Source of the DNA: Patescibacteria group bacterium
GTDB taxonomy: Bacteria > Patescibacteriota > Minisyncoccia > Phycocordibacterales > UBA9973
DNA length: 5,231 nucleotides
Assembly (NCBI GenBank): GCA_018813625.1
Contig: JAHJBA010000040.1
Coordinates: 1-5,231, forward strand
Direction of reading: 5' to 3'
Shown here: positions 1 to 4,901 of the stretch, piece after piece
Layout: each line of letters opens with the position of its first letter
Numbering within the stretch: position 1 is the first letter of the stretch
Program-made: the position numbers and the translations under genes
Notes under the pieces: generated by a model
Database searches by the model: none
Told to the model about the DNA's origin: nothing
Seen by the model: the letters and a program-made list of their open reading frames with translations, nothing else

Positions 1-634
1 AGTTCACTCTCTCTGGCGTCCTCTCCCAAGAAGAATAAAAGACTATATCGCCTTACCAAAAACAAATGGTTACAGATCAATTCATACCACAATTTTTACT
101 GGTTCAGGCGGAATTGCTGAAATTCAAATCAGAACAAAAGAAATGCACGATGAAGCAGAGTATGGAATTGCTGCTCATTTTGCCTATAAGGAAGATCGAG
201 TTAAAAAAGAAAAAAATAACAAATCAAAATTTGAGTGGATAGAAGAGTTAAAAGATCTTAAAAATGTTTCAAGGGACCCAAAAAAGTTCATTGAACATCT
301 AAAAACTGATTTTTTTAATGATAGAATTTTTCTTTTTACACCTAAAGGAGACGTTGTCGATCTCCCGAAGGATTCATGTCCAATAGATTTTGCTTACACC
401 ATACATTCAGATATTGGTAATCATGTGTCACAGGCAAAAGTAAATTCTAAAATAGCACCCCTAAATACTAAATTAGAAAATGGTGATATTGTAGAGATTG
501 TAACAAGGAAGGAATCAAATCCATCAAGTAAATGGGCGGATTATGTAAAAACATCTATAGCAAAAAAACACATAAGAATATATTTAGAAAAACATAGTCT
601 GCTTGCAAGGCTTAAAAATCTTGGACGATCTTAA
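1..634 (+). CDS. RelA/SpoT-family (p)ppGpp synthetase, 3' part, ends after TGS domain
   Basis: The reading frame is already open at base 2, so the gene starts before the window; 210 residues are visible. RSH enzymes transfer pyrophosphate from ATP to GDP/GTP to make the stringent-response alarmone (p)ppGpp. Visible residues 1-65 are the end of the synthetase domain: the KDYIALPK segment, the G-loop NGYRSIHTT (22-30) whose Tyr and His are active-site residues in the family, EIQIRT (40-45) with its catalytic Glu, and AEYGIAAH. A lysine-rich linker leads to a TGS domain (about 107-168: DRIFLFTPKGD, IDFAYTIHSD, NGDIVEIVT). After SSKWADYVKTSIAKKHIR the protein stops, where long Rel/SpoT proteins continue into helical, zinc-finger/CC and ACT domains. 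The C-terminal regulatory half is therefore missing. The hydrolase domain cannot be judged. Its stop overlaps the parB stop at a TTAA. Confidence 0.93.
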   Translation, partial: VHSLWRPLPRRIKDYIALPKTNGYRSIHTTIFTGSGGIAEIQIRTKEMHDEAEYGIAAHFAYKEDRVKKEKNNKSKFEWIEELKDLKNVSRDPKKFIEHLKTDFFNDRIFLFTPKGDVVDLPKDSCPIDFAYTIHSDIGNHVSQAKVNSKIAPLNTKLENGDIVEIVTRKESNPSSKWADYVKTSIAKKHIRIYLEKHSLLARLKNLGRS

Positions 635-1614
635 AGACTGAAGTTCGAAAGATTATAAAGATTTGTGTCATCTTCCTTTATTTCATCGCTAGTTCTATCA
701 TCTATGGGATTCTCCTCTATGTTTTTTTCTGTTTTTGGATTACTTAGAGCAATATGTTCTTCCAACATTTCTTCTGGTTTTTTTTCTATATCAGTTTTTT
801 TAATTAAATCTAAAATAGCCCGTAAATCGTCCGTAGAGAAAAAATCTATTTTGACCTGCCCGCCGAGTTCCTTTCTGTCGATATGGACACGTGTTCCTAG
901 TTTATTTTGAAATTCTTCTTCGAGCTCTATAATCTCTGGATCTGGCATAAATTCTTTTTTTCGAACACGGTCATAAGCTATTTTCCTTGCCAGCCTTTCT
1001 GCTTCTCTAACGGTGATCTTTTTATATACAATTTCTTTAAATAACACTATTTGCTCTTCTGGATGATCCACAAGCATAAGGATTGGCCTTGTATGCCCTT
1101 CTGTGATTTTGCCCTCAGATAAAGAATTTAGAATTTCCTCTGGGAGAGAAAGAATACGCAAGGAATTAGACACATATTCCCTACTTTTCCCTATTTTTTT
1201 TGCAATTTCATTATGGGTAAATTTAAATTCAGTTGCCAATTGTAAAAATGCTCGTGCACGATCTACTACATTTAGGTCTTCTCTTTGTAAATTTTCTATA
1301 ATGGCAAGCTCTAATTTCATCATAGAAGTATCGCCTACTCTTATTATTACTGGAACCTGCAATACATTAGCCATTATGGCAGCACGAAGTCTGCGTTCTC
1401 CCGCTATAAGTTCGTACTCTGTTGTAAATCCACCATCCTCTTTTTCTACTTCGATGCGAGAAACTACAAGAGGTTGAAGTACCCCGTATTGTCTTATTGA
1501 ATCAGCCAAATCAGCAAGGCGCATTTCATCAAACTCCCGTCTTGGTTGATACGGATTCGGTTTTATTTTATTTGTTTCAATCCAAAAAATTGAGTTTGAA
1601 TACAGGTTTGACAT
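631..1614 (-). CDS. parB: ParB/Spo0J-family chromosome partitioning protein
   Basis: This 327-residue ParB binds parS sites and spreads as a CTP-dependent clamp to organise origin segregation. Residues 13-53 hold the N-terminal box (IKPNPYQPRREFDE, GVLQPLVV). GERR (72-75) and ENLQRED (107-113) are the phosphate/CTP-binding motifs. The helix-turn-helix is at about 134-155 (HNEIAKKIGKSREYVSNSL), followed by GHTRPIL (173-179). The C-terminal dimerisation domain is about 227-273. An acidic, probably disordered tail of about 50 residues follows, longer than in typical ParB. The ATG at 1614 is the only sensible start, because the conserved N-terminal box begins soon after it and an extended -10 lies 7 bases upstream. 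No parA is next to it: a divergent tRNA-Leu lies upstream and a convergent RSH gene downstream. I found no full parS 16-mer in the window. Family assignment is secure; replicon-level role is inferred. Confidence 0.96.
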   Translation of the reverse strand: MSNLYSNSIFWIETNKIKPNPYQPRREFDEMRLADLADSIRQYGVLQPLVVSRIEVEKEDGGFTTEYELIAGERRLRAAIMANVLQVPVIIRVGDTSMMKLELAIIENLQREDLNVVDRARAFLQLATEFKFTHNEIAKKIGKSREYVSNSLRILSLPEEILNSLSEGKITEGHTRPILMLVDHPEEQIVLFKEIVYKKITVREAERLARKIAYDRVRKKEFMPDPEIIELEEEFQNKLGTRVHIDRKELGGQVKIDFFSTDDLRAILDLIKKTDIEKKPEEMLEEHIALSNPKTEKNIEENPIDDRTSDEIKEDDTNLYNLSNFSL

Positions 1615-1620
1615 TCGTCT

Positions 1621-1647
1621 ATTCTAGCATAAGAAAAATAATTTCAA
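1621..1647 (-). promoter_or_regulatory. parB promoter with extended -10, predicted leaderless
   Basis: On the minus strand TGCTAGAAT (1629-1621) is an extended -10 (TG-n-TAGAAT, 5 of 6 in the hexamer). TTGAAA at 1647-1642 serves as -35 with a short 15-bp spacer; reading it as TTTGAA gives 16. Only six bases separate the -10 from the parB ATG, so the expected transcription start falls on or next to the A of the ATG. The mRNA would then have no leader and no ribosome binding site. This is a prediction from motif spacing. Confidence 0.62.
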
Positions 1648-1671
1648 AACCTGCCTGCCGGCAGGCAGGTT
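1648..1671. repeat. 24-bp perfect GC-rich palindrome (TGCC/GGCA family)
   Basis: The core CCTGCCTGCCGGCAGGCAGG (1650-1669) extends by AA/TT on each side to a perfect 24-bp palindrome centred between 1659 and 1660. It is far more GC-rich than its surroundings. It fills the gap between the parB -35 (1642-1647) and the tRNA-Leu -35 (1670-1675). A degraded copy lies at 4863-4879, and a hairpin with CTGC/GCAG arms is at 5017-5032. It could be a dispersed palindromic repeat, a cruciform or terminator-like block between divergent units, or an operator. There is no long T run on either side. Confidence 0.85.
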
Positions 1672-1698
1672 GATTTTTCAGAAAATTTAAAGTATTCT
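1670..1698 (+). promoter_or_regulatory. tRNA-Leu promoter
   Basis: TTGATT (1670-1675) and TATTCT (1693-1698) are separated by exactly 17 bp, and each matches the sigma-70 consensus at 4 of 6 positions. The expected start, about 1705, is a few bases before the mature tRNA 5' end at 1709. The first two bases of the -35 are also the last two of the palindrome. Confidence 0.6.
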
Positions 1699-1708
1699 TC
1701 TGCAAAGA

Positions 1709-1792
1709 GCCGCGGTGGCGGAATTGGTAGACGCAAACGACTCAAAATCGTTCGAGAGCAATCTCATGAGAGTTCGATTCTCTCCCGCGGCA
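1709..1792 (+). tRNA. tRNA-Leu (anticodon CAA)
   Basis: This is an 84-nt class II tRNA reading UUG. The acceptor stem GCCGCGG (1709-1715) pairs fully with CCGCGGC (1785-1791), and the discriminator is A1792. The D stem is GCG/CGC (1718-1720/1732-1734). The anticodon stem AACGA/TCGTT (1736-1740/1748-1752) encloses the loop CTCAAAA with CAA at 1743-1745. The long variable arm GAGA-GCAA-TCTC (1754-1765) is diagnostic for the Leu/Ser/Tyr class. The T arm is GAGAG-TTCGATT-CTCTC (1768-1784). CCA is not encoded, so the tail must be added after transcription. A36-A37-A38 makes it a likely MiaA substrate. Confidence 0.97.
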
Positions 1793-1805
1793 CAAATTTA
1801 TCTGT

Positions 1806-1870
1806 CCCGTACTAAAATTTTGATTACGGGAAATAAAGATAAATATTATAAATAAATTTTTAGTACTGGG
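1806..1870 (+). promoter_or_regulatory. Overlapping inverted repeats in the murA leader
   Basis: CCCGTA (1806-1811) pairs with TACGGG (1825-1830), forming an imperfect hairpin around AAAATTTT. The same left arm, CCCGTACTAAAA (1806-1817), can also pair over 12 bp, with one bulged T, with TTTTAGTACTGGG (1858-1870), which ends directly before the murA ATG. The two structures exclude each other. If transcription reads through from the tRNA-Leu promoter, the second would mask the murA start region. Regulation is inferred; only the complementarity is seen. Confidence 0.45.
1820..1849 (+). promoter_or_regulatory. Possible murA promoter
   Basis: TTGATT (1820-1825) and TATTAT (1844-1849, 5 of 6) are spaced 18 bp apart. 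The expected start near 1857 would give a leader of about 14 nt ending in CTGGG, with no good Shine-Dalgarno sequence. The -35 lies in the right half of the inverted repeat at 1806-1830, so a protein bound there could compete with polymerase. Without this promoter, murA-miaA would depend on read-through from tRNA-Leu. Confidence 0.45.
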
Positions 1871-3193
1871 ATGAAAAAAGAAAAAAGTAAAACAATAGAT
1901 TTTCAAGTAAAAGGAGGAAAAAAGTTGCATGGCACTATTAAGACTAATTTTTCTAAAAATGGTTCTGTGGGACTTTTATGTGCTTCCCTGCTTAACAAAG
2001 GTAAAACTACTTTGCACGGCATTGCACGAATAGAAGAAGTGAATAGGGTTATAGAAATTTTAGAAAGTATTGGTGTAAAAGTAAATTGGATAGCACAGAA
2101 TTCTTTGGAAATAATTCCACCTAGGAAATTAGCCTTAAATAAAATAAACGTAGAATCTGCAATCAAGACTCGCTCTGTCATTATGCTTATGGGTCCAGTT
2201 GCACACTTAATGCAAAATTTTTCACTTCCCCATGCGCAAGGTTGTCATCTGGGCAAAAGAACTATTGCAGCTCACACCTATGCTTTAGAAGACTTAGGAA
2301 TAAAAATTAAAACAACAAATTCTGCTTATAATATAACTGCGAATAAGCTCAAGCCAGCAAATATTGTAATGTATGAAGCTGGTGATACTGCTTGTGAAAA
2401 TATCTTAACTGCTGCTGCAAAAATTCCTGGAACAACGACCATTAGCTTCGCTAGTGCGAATTATATGGTGCAAGAAATTTGTTTTTTTCTTGAAACCTTA
2501 GGTGTGAAAATAGAAGGAATCGGTACTTCAACTTTAGTTGTGCATGGTATAAAAGAAATAAATAAGGATGTAGAATACTGGAACAGTGAAGATCCTATTG
2601 AATCTATGATGTTTATTTCTGCTGGAATAGTCACGGATTCGGAGCTCACTATTACTCGCGTACCTGTAGATTTTTTATCTCTTGAATTAGAAAAACTAAA
2701 AAGAATGAATTTAAAATATAAAATTCTTAAAAAATATCTTTCTTATAATAAAAGAACAAAATTAATGGATTTAAAAATTTTCCCATCAAAATTGATTGCA
2801 TTGGAAGACAAAATTCACGCCAATCCATATCCTGGTATAAATATGGACAACTTGCCTTTCTTCGTACCGATTGCAGTAAAGGCGAAAGGTCAAACAATGA
2901 TTCATGATTGGAGTTATGAAGTACGTATGATATATATGACCGACTTAAATCGGCTTGGGGCAAATGTTACTCTCTCCGATCCACATCGCCTCTATATTCA
3001 AGGTGGAACTCCTTTAAAACCGGCTCAAGTAGTTTGTCCGCCAGCTCTCCGTCCTTCTATGGTTATTTTAATTTCAATGCTAGGTGCGAATGGAACTTCT
3101 ATTTTAAGAAATGTCTATATGATAAACAGAGGCTATGAAGAAATTGCTAAACGATTAAATTCAATTGGTGCAGATATTAAGATATTGAAATAG
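1871..3193 (+). CDS. murA: MurA-like UDP-GlcNAc enolpyruvyl transferase, divergent
   Basis: This 440-residue protein has the EPSP synthase/MurA two-domain fold. MurA transfers enolpyruvate from PEP to UDP-GlcNAc, the first committed cytosolic step of peptidoglycan synthesis. Visible features, with equivalents judged by eye: VKGGKKLHGTI near the N-terminus; K29-N30 (Lys22-Asn23 of E. coli); R101 (Arg91); the PEP-adduct cysteine C125 (Cys115) in QGCHLGKR with R130 (Arg120); D326 (Asp305, general base) in PYPGINMDNL; R352, R394 and R420 (RGYEEIAKRL). Length is normal. Several motifs are unusual: KNGSVGLL replaces KNAALPLL, RTIAAH replaces the uridine-binding RPVDLH, GDTACEN replaces the GATEN type, and AREPEV is not recognisable. 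The chemistry is probably retained; the nucleotide-sugar substrate is less certain. The ATG at 1871 is chosen because the KGG motif follows at residues 14-16. miaA begins 2 bp after the stop. Confidence 0.88.
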   Translation: MKKEKSKTIDFQVKGGKKLHGTIKTNFSKNGSVGLLCASLLNKGKTTLHGIARIEEVNRVIEILESIGVKVNWIAQNSLEIIPPRKLALNKINVESAIKTRSVIMLMGPVAHLMQNFSLPHAQGCHLGKRTIAAHTYALEDLGIKIKTTNSAYNITANKLKPANIVMYEAGDTACENILTAAAKIPGTTTISFASANYMVQEICFFLETLGVKIEGIGTSTLVVHGIKEINKDVEYWNSEDPIESMMFISAGIVTDSELTITRVPVDFLSLELEKLKRMNLKYKILKKYLSYNKRTKLMDLKIFPSKLIALEDKIHANPYPGINMDNLPFFVPIAVKAKGQTMIHDWSYEVRMIYMTDLNRLGANVTLSDPHRLYIQGGTPLKPAQVVCPPALRPSMVILISMLGANGTSILRNVYMINRGYEEIAKRLNSIGADIKILK

Positions 3194-3195
3194 TA

Positions 3196-4074
3196 ATGCA
3201 AAAATATAAGATTATTGTGATTTTGGGTCAAACGGCTACTGGCAAGAGTGATTTGGCTGTTAAGATCGCTAAAAAAGTAAATGGCGAGGTTATTTCAGCT
3301 GATTCTAGGCAGGTTTATAAAGATCTTGATCTTGGTACTGGGAAAGTTACCAAAAAAGAAATGAATAGTGTTCCCCACTATTTGCTTGATGTAGCTAATG
3401 CAAAAAATAGATTTACTGTTGCTCTATATAAAAAGTTGGCAGATCAAAAAATCAAAGAAATTGTTTCAAAAAATAAAGTTCCAATAATCTGCGGTGGCAC
3501 GGGATTTTACATTGATGCAGTTGTAAACAATATTAATTTTCCTGAAGTTCCACCGAATAGTAAACTTCGCAAAGATTTAGAAAAAAAGAGCGCTCCGGAA
3601 CTTTATAAAATTTTAAAAGGAATTGATACTAGACGCGCGAAGAATATAGACTCTAAGAATAAAGTCAGGTTGATAAGAGCGATAGAAATAACCAAAAAAC
3701 TCGGTAAAGTCCCCTCCTTGATTACAAAAAATCCTAATTATGAATTTATTAAGATTGGTTTGTACTTACCGGCAGAAAAATTAAAAGAAAGAATAAAGAA
3801 AAGACTTAAAAAAAGAATAAAGATGGGTATGACTAAAGAAATGCAAAACTTGCATAAAAATGGATTATCTTGGAAGCGCATGGAAGAGCTTGGGCTTGAG
3901 TATAGATATTTTGCTTTATATCTGCAGAAGAAAATAAGTAAAAAAGAGATGCTTGAAAAAGCAAATTCTGAAATTTATAAATTCGCAAAGCGCCAGATGA
4001 CTTGGTTTAAACGTGATAAGGAAATTAAGTGGTTTACCCCAGAGGAGATAAAAAGACTCAAATATTTTGATTGA
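3196..4074 (+). CDS. miaA: tRNA dimethylallyltransferase MiaA
   Basis: MiaA (292 aa) attaches a dimethylallyl group to N6 of A37 in tRNAs that read UNN codons, stabilising codon-anticodon pairing. Visible motifs: the P-loop GQTATGKS (11-18); ISADSRQVYKDLDLGTGK (33-50) with D36 as the likely catalytic Asp; PHYLLDV (60-66); GGTGFYIDAV (100-109); NKVRLIRAIEI (155-165); and near the C-terminus KRQMTWFKRD (265-274). All are in the usual order. Length is slightly below the common 300-316. The first ATG lies 15 codons before the end of the P-loop, leaving little choice of start. It follows the murA stop by 2 bp and has no Shine-Dalgarno sequence, so translational coupling with murA is likely. It ends in TGA, and the promoter of the next gene overlaps that stop. 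Both tRNAs in this window carry its A36-A37-A38 recognition feature. Confidence 0.96.
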   Translation: MQKYKIIVILGQTATGKSDLAVKIAKKVNGEVISADSRQVYKDLDLGTGKVTKKEMNSVPHYLLDVANAKNRFTVALYKKLADQKIKEIVSKNKVPIICGGTGFYIDAVVNNINFPEVPPNSKLRKDLEKKSAPELYKILKGIDTRRAKNIDSKNKVRLIRAIEITKKLGKVPSLITKNPNYEFIKIGLYLPAEKLKERIKKRLKKRIKMGMTKEMQNLHKNGLSWKRMEELGLEYRYFALYLQKKISKKEMLEKANSEIYKFAKRQMTWFKRDKEIKWFTPEEIKRLKYFD

Positions 4075-4100
4075 CTTTCGGTTAATAAATGGTGTATATT
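4071..4100 (+). promoter_or_regulatory. Promoter of the 60-aa orphan gene
   Basis: TTGACT (4071-4076, 5 of 6) and TATATT (4095-4100, 5 of 6) are 18 bp apart. The -35 overlaps the miaA TGA. The expected transcription start near 4107 rules out the upstream ATG at 4089 as the start codon and favours the ATG at 4128. Confidence 0.62.
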
Positions 4101-4127
4101 AAAGTCAGAAAAAGTAAATCAAAAATT

Positions 4128-4310
4128 ATGGAAAGAAAAGATGAAAAAAGCATCAAGACATCTCCAGACGATCTTGAGCTTAAAATTCATGATTCCCTTG
4201 CCTACGGTGGTCCTCCTTCTAAATCACGCGAAAAAGAATCTCCACCGGACAATAAGGGAATTGATGATCTTTTGAGTAAATCCCTTCTGATAGGGATAGA
4301 ACCAGTCTAA
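4128..4310 (+). CDS. Small charged protein of unknown function
   Basis: I do not recognise this 60-residue protein. It is rich in Lys, Glu, Asp, Ser and Pro, with no cysteine, signal peptide or membrane segment. Residues 1-44 look disordered (TSPDDLELKIHDSLAYGGPP, then SKSREKESPPDNK). The end, GIDDLLSKSLLIGIEPV (44-60), is more hydrophobic and could form a short amphipathic helix or a binding peptide. The ATG at 4128 is preferred over the in-frame ATG at 4089, which lies between the promoter hexamers. It is probably real: it has its own near-consensus promoter and a strong terminator right after the stop. No Shine-Dalgarno sequence is seen. It converges on the small membrane protein gene and shares its terminator; no functional link is shown. 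Confidence 0.6.
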   Translation: MERKDEKSIKTSPDDLELKIHDSLAYGGPPSKSREKESPPDNKGIDDLLSKSLLIGIEPV

Positions 4311-4314
4311 AAAC

Positions 4315-4341
4315 AAAAAACCGTGTAGATCACGGTTTTTT
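4315..4341. terminator. Bidirectional intrinsic terminator
   Basis: CCGTG (4321-4325), loop TAGAT, CACGG (4331-4335), flanked by AAAAAA (4315-4320) and TTTTTT (4336-4341). It reads as a stem plus U-tract on both strands. It sits between the convergent stops at 4310 (+) and 4346 (-), so it serves both genes. Confidence 0.92.
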
Positions 4342-4345
4342 AAAT

Positions 4346-4573
4346 TTATTTTTCTTTTGGTTTTCGAGGCCCCGCCAATATGTATACTATAAGCAATAAA
4401 GGCCATAAAATTACCCAGCCAAGACGGGTAATCCAAGCTCCCCCATTGGGACTTGCTTCACTCAGGTCATAATCGCACCAGCTCCTTTCGAGCATCATAG
4501 CGGATATAAAACCAATACCTAGATAGATAAAAATTGACGTCCATAAAATTAGAATAAATTCTGTGTTTTCCAT
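4346..4573 (-). CDS. Small two-helix membrane protein of unknown function
   Basis: This 75-residue protein matches no family I recognise. Two hydrophobic stretches, about 6-27 (FILILWTSIFIYLGIGFISAMM) and 48-66 (ITRLGWVILWPLLLIVYIL), should span the membrane. The loop between them, ERSWCDYDLSEASPNGGAW, is polar and acidic with one Cys. The tail AGPRKPKEK is basic, which suggests both ends are cytoplasmic by the positive-inside rule. The ATG at 4573 is preferred. An in-frame TTG at 4597 would add MNPQKQLT, but it lies within about 3 bases of the predicted transcription start. A promoter with a perfect TTGACA and a shared terminator support a real gene. There is no Shine-Dalgarno sequence. Membrane location is clear; function is unknown. 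Confidence 0.68.
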   Translation of the reverse strand: MENTEFILILWTSIFIYLGIGFISAMMLERSWCDYDLSEASPNGGAWITRLGWVILWPLLLIVYILAGPRKPKEK

Positions 4574-4595
4574 AGTTAGTTGTTTTTGGGGGTTC

Positions 4596-4611
4596 AATCT
4601 GACTTCAGATT
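4596..4611. promoter_or_regulatory. Dyad over the -10/start of the membrane-protein gene
   Basis: AATCTGA (4596-4602) and TCAGATT (4605-4611) are perfect inverted 7-mers separated by CT. On the minus strand they cover most of the -10 (4612-4607) and the expected transcription start (about 4600), the classic position of a repressor operator. The same bases could form a small hairpin at the RNA 5' end. Binding is inferred. Confidence 0.45.
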
Positions 4612-4635
4612 ACCAATAAAAAGCTGGTTTGTCAA
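4607..4635 (-). promoter_or_regulatory. Promoter of the small membrane-protein gene
   Basis: On the minus strand TTGACA (4635-4630) is a perfect -35. After 17 bp comes TAATCT (4612-4607), a weak hexamer but preceded by TGG, making an extended -10. The predicted start near 4600 leaves a leader of about 27 nt to the ATG at 4573. Confidence 0.65.
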
Positions 4636-4657
4636 CAAACAATCACGGATATATATC
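4627..4657 (+). promoter_or_regulatory. Possible rpmG promoter; -35 inside a shared dyad
   Basis: GTTTGT-CA-ACAAAC (4627-4640) is a 14-bp dyad containing a plus-strand -35, TTGTCA (4629-4634), that overlaps the minus-strand TTGACA of the divergent gene. TATATC (4652-4657) follows after 17 bp as a plausible -10, giving a leader of about 35 nt for rpmG. TATATT at 4682-4687 is an alternative -10 but has no -35 at a normal distance. The rpmG promoter is less certain than its divergent partner. Confidence 0.45.
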
Positions 4658-4698
4658 AAGAAGTTGCCTTTTGGGCTTAAATATATTAAGATAAACCA

Positions 4699-4857
4699 AT
4701 GTCACAAGATAGACTTATAAAACTTGCCTGCGGAACTTGCAAAAGGATCAATTATTGGTCCAGCAAGAACAAGAAGCTTGTTACCAAAAAAATAGAGCTT
4801 AATAAGTACTGCAAATGGTGCAAGAAGAAGGCTAAACATAAGGAGATTAAAAAATAA
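4699..4857 (+). CDS. rpmG: 50S ribosomal protein L33
   Basis: This 52-residue protein is L33 of the large ribosomal subunit, located near the E site. The sequence has the L33 pattern: LIKLACGTCKRINYWSSKNK, then KKIELNKYCKWCKKKAKHKE with the typical His-Lys-Glu ending. Two CxxC pairs (C11/C14 and C38/C41) form a zinc ribbon, so this is the zinc-binding (C+) form. Length fits the usual 49-55 aa. The ATG at 4699 is the only start that keeps the whole domain. The upstream AAGATAAACCA is not a good Shine-Dalgarno sequence. It is followed by an intrinsic terminator and then tRNA-Trp. The order rpmG-trnW often precedes secE-nusG in bacteria, which supports the call. The gene is easily missed because of its size. 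Confidence 0.95.
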   Translation: MSQDRLIKLACGTCKRINYWSSKNKKLVTKKIELNKYCKWCKKKAKHKEIKK

Positions 4858-4858
4858 C

Positions 4859-4892
4859 CTGACTGCTGCCGGCAGGCAAGTCTTCAGTTTTT
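4859..4892 (+). terminator. Intrinsic terminator after rpmG
   Basis: The outer arms CTGA (4859-4862) and TCAG (4884-4887) enclose a GC-rich inner stem around TGCCGGCA (4867-4874), and TTTTT (4888-4892) follows. The inner pairing has small bulges because the palindrome copy inside it is imperfect. It lies 1 bp past the rpmG stop. Confidence 0.72.
4863..4879. repeat. Degraded copy of the TGCC/GGCA palindrome
   Basis: CTGCTGCCGGCAGGCAA matches the palindrome core at 1651-1668 apart from one missing C in the left arm and a final G-to-A change. Here it forms the stem of the rpmG terminator, which suggests a dispersed repeat that has been taken into a terminator. Confidence 0.6.
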
Positions 4893-4901
4893 CCTTTAAT
4901 T

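Noticed and set aside
1568..1583. TGTTTCA half-site resembling parS (another at about 265)
   Set aside because: The second half of the palindrome is missing at both places.
1911..1929. AAGGAGG followed by TTG/ATG inside murA, looking like an internal start
   Set aside because: The AAGGAGG is the coding sequence of the conserved KGGKKL motif, and starting after it would remove conserved N-terminal residues.
1742..1930. 62-codon open frame on -
   Set aside because: It overlaps tRNA-Leu and the start of murA and has no family features.
4072..4074. UGA possibly read as glycine, as in Gracilibacteria/Absconditabacteria
   Set aside because: No in-frame TGA occurs inside any of the coding regions, the tRNA-Trp anticodon is CCA, and a promoter for the next gene overlaps this TGA.
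4089..4127. Upstream in-frame ATG that would lengthen the 60-aa protein to 73 aa
   Set aside because: It lies between the -35 and -10 of a good promoter, upstream of the expected transcription start. The ATG at 4128 fits better.
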